In this document: positions 62,956 to 64,000 of the stretch, in pieces
How the letters are laid out: each line of letters begins with the position of its first letter
Numbering within the stretch: the first letter of the stretch is position 1
NCBI RefSeq assembly: GCF_014636315.1
Contig: NZ_BMED01000001.1
Location: forward strand, 372,316-436,315
Direction of reading: 5' to 3'
Length of the DNA: 64,000 nt
Source: Parundibacterium terreum
GTDB lineage: Bacteria; Pseudomonadota; Gammaproteobacteria; Burkholderiales; Burkholderiaceae_D
Translations under genes and position numbers: made by a program
The notes under the pieces: generated by a model
What the model saw: the letters and a program-made list of their open reading frames with translations, nothing else
Told to the model about the DNA's origin: nothing
Databases searched by the model: none

Positions 62956-62965
62956 TACGTACGTA
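62956..62965. promoter_or_regulatory. TACGTACGTA palindrome upstream of the TetR gene
   Basis: This palindrome, part of a TACGTACGTACG run, ends in the promoter region 46 bases before the TetR ATG. It could be the site at which the TetR protein represses itself. The rest of the 62911-63346 gap holds an AT-rich promoter region for the HU gene and nothing else that I can assign. Confidence 0.45.
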
Positions 62966-63346
62966 CGCCATATAAGTCAAGGTAAAAAAAATCTTTCCAT
63001 GGACTCATGGAATGCGCCCCTTGAGGCTAACCAAAATATGAAGCGGAAATTATGCAGTTACTGCCAAATGCTTCAGTCATGCTTTTCCGTCATTGCGGCC
63101 CTATATTTTCACCAGCGGCCGATTTTCAGCAGGCTTGTAGCCCGAACCTTCCGGTCCCAACCGAGCCCTCTGCTGTCATCAATTTGTAAAAAACCACCTA
63201 GTTATCACCCGGTCTAGCCAGAAATTCCCCGCTAGGCCCGTGTTTACAGGAAAAATTACTAAAAATTTACATAGGAATTTGCCTACAGGCATTACATATT
63301 GCCAAGCATGTGCTAATCTATCCGTTCTTACAACTATGGAGTTTTT

Positions 63347-63631
63347 ATGAAAAAAGGTGAACTGATTGCAGAATTCGCAGCGCGTACAGAATTGTCCGCC
63401 AATGCTGCCAACAATGCAGTGAACACGCTGATCGACATCATTACAGAACGCCTGAAAAAAGGTGACACTGTAGGTATTACCGGTTTCGGTACTTTCTCTG
63501 TAGCCAAACGTGCTGCACGTAAGGGCCGCAATCCATCGACAGGCGAAGCGATCAAAATCGCAGCATCCAAATCACCAAAATTCTCAGCCGGCGCAACATT
63601 GAAAGCCGCTGTGAATCCTAAGAAGAAGTAA
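63347..63631 (+). CDS. HU-family DNA-binding protein
   Basis: A 94-residue basic nucleoid protein. MKKGELIAEFAARTELS, the strand GFGTFSVAKRAARKGRNPSTGEA and the conserved FSAGATLKAAVN make it a clear HU/IHF-family member; the arm motif RNPSTGE is intact. The C-terminus is Lys-rich (NPKKK). HU versus IHF cannot be settled from this sequence alone, but the length and single-gene setting favour HU. A terminator follows at 63667. Confidence 0.94.
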   Translation: MKKGELIAEFAARTELSANAANNAVNTLIDIITERLKKGDTVGITGFGTFSVAKRAARKGRNPSTGEAIKIAASKSPKFSAGATLKAAVNPKKK

Positions 63632-63666
63632 GCAAGAAGCATTCGCCAGCGTTCTGGGAATGACAA

Positions 63667-63681
63667 GGGGCCGCTGGCCCC
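63667..63681 (+). terminator. Terminator of the HU gene
   Basis: GGGGCC (63667-63672) pairs with GGCCCC (63676-63681) around GCT, preceded by AA and followed by TTTTT. Confidence 0.93.
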
Positions 63682-63751
63682 TTTTTCACGTCCCTCGCAA
63701 TTGCACGCCTCATCACAAAAAGCGCTGCCCAACGGGCTTCACAGTGAGCGG

Positions 63752-63767
63752 CTATAATGGCGCCTTC
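63752..63767 (+). promoter_or_regulatory. Probable promoter of the solute-binding protein gene
   Basis: TATAAT at 63753-63758 is a perfect -10 element, followed by GGCGCC. The -35 region is not clear. It lies 108 bases before the ATG at 63866. A closely similar 16-base block is present at 56833-56848. Confidence 0.5.
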
Positions 63768-63865
63768 TTGCGCCGGGGCCGGGCAGATTGCCTTCGCCGA
63801 AACCGCTTTTGATAGTTAGCCGCTCAGCGGCCATTCAAAAATACGGCAATTCTGTCTTCTATCTT

Positions 63866-64000
63866 ATGAATTTAAAAAGATCGTCTTCGCTGCTGGCAGG
63901 TCAAATGCTGAGTTTGATGCTGGGCTGCTGCATGCTGCCAAGCCATGCTGAAGAACTTCTGCGCTTTGGCATCAACGAAGCCAATCCCGAGCCTTATATC
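63866..64000 (+). CDS. Substrate-binding protein, 5' part only
   Basis: The first 45 residues are visible and run to the right edge. A Sec signal peptide (LLAGQMLSLMLGCCMLPSHA) is followed by EELLRFGINEANPEPYI, which has the look of the first strand of a periplasmic binding protein fold. A transporter component or a sensor domain of similar fold is equally possible from this short part. Confidence 0.55.
   Translation, partial: MNLKRSSSLLAGQMLSLMLGCCMLPSHAEELLRFGINEANPEPYI

Overview
The window looks like a chromosomal segment of a betaproteobacterium, order Burkholderiales, most likely Oxalobacteraceae (Herminiimonas/Janthinobacterium-like). This rests on gene order (tRNA-Leu, tig, clpP, clpX, lon; rpsF, priB, rpsR, rplI, dnaB), a split hopanoid squalene pathway and an estimated GC near 50-52%. 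The genus is inferred, not shown. I see no rRNA, CRISPR array, prophage, integrase or complete insertion sequence.

Layout. 1-2.1 kb: the 5' part of a MalT-like LuxR ATPase regulator and a small exported protein. 2.3-4.2 kb: a PiT phosphate transporter with its PhoU-like partner. 4.2-14.7 kb: housekeeping core, with dnaB, the rpsF-priB-rpsR-rplI operon, lexA behind two SOS boxes, lon, clpX, clpP, tig and tRNA-Leu(UAG). 15.1-19.4 kb: a two-gene RND efflux system. 19.6-25.0 kb: hpnC, then (after three unrelated genes) hpnD-hpnE, which together make squalene. 25.0-31.7 kb: radA, lplT, a DUF1853 gene, the coupled operon tsaB-rimI-family-4 uracil-DNA glycosylase, and a thioredoxin-fold gene.

31.75-35.73 kb: two identical tRNA-Arg(ACG) genes lie in perfect 123-bp direct repeats that bracket a HiPIP, a GAF protein, a degenerate receiver and a TPR/O-GlcNAc-transferase-like protein. 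35.8-37.7 kb: kup, followed by an intergenic region with an unassigned terminator and a very large hairpin. 38.1-44.0 kb: the NUDIX-type repressor nrtR faces a four-gene NAD salvage/synthesis operon (nicotinamidase-like hydrolase, pncB, nadE, nadM-Nudix). 44.0-50.6 kb: two cyclic-di-GMP enzymes (a CSS-EAL protein and a 4xPAS-GGDEF-EAL protein) with small membrane or unknown genes between them. 50.9-59.1 kb: an HPP-CBS membrane protein behind a perfect 25-bp palindrome, a YciI protein, an MmyB-like XRE regulator next to an NTF2-fold protein, a ClC channel with CBS domains behind a 23-bp AT-rich palindrome, and a chemoreceptor. 59.1-64.0 kb: a cysteine hydrolase, tightly packed unknown genes, a VOC protein, a TetR regulator coupled to a SelW-like Rdx protein, an HU protein and the start of a solute-binding protein.

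No clearly new multigene machine is visible. The best leads for new biology are the tRNA-bracketed segment, the hairpin and unassigned terminator upstream of kup, several strong operator-like palindromes whose regulators are not obvious, and the tandem-repeat lipoprotein placed between the hopanoid genes.
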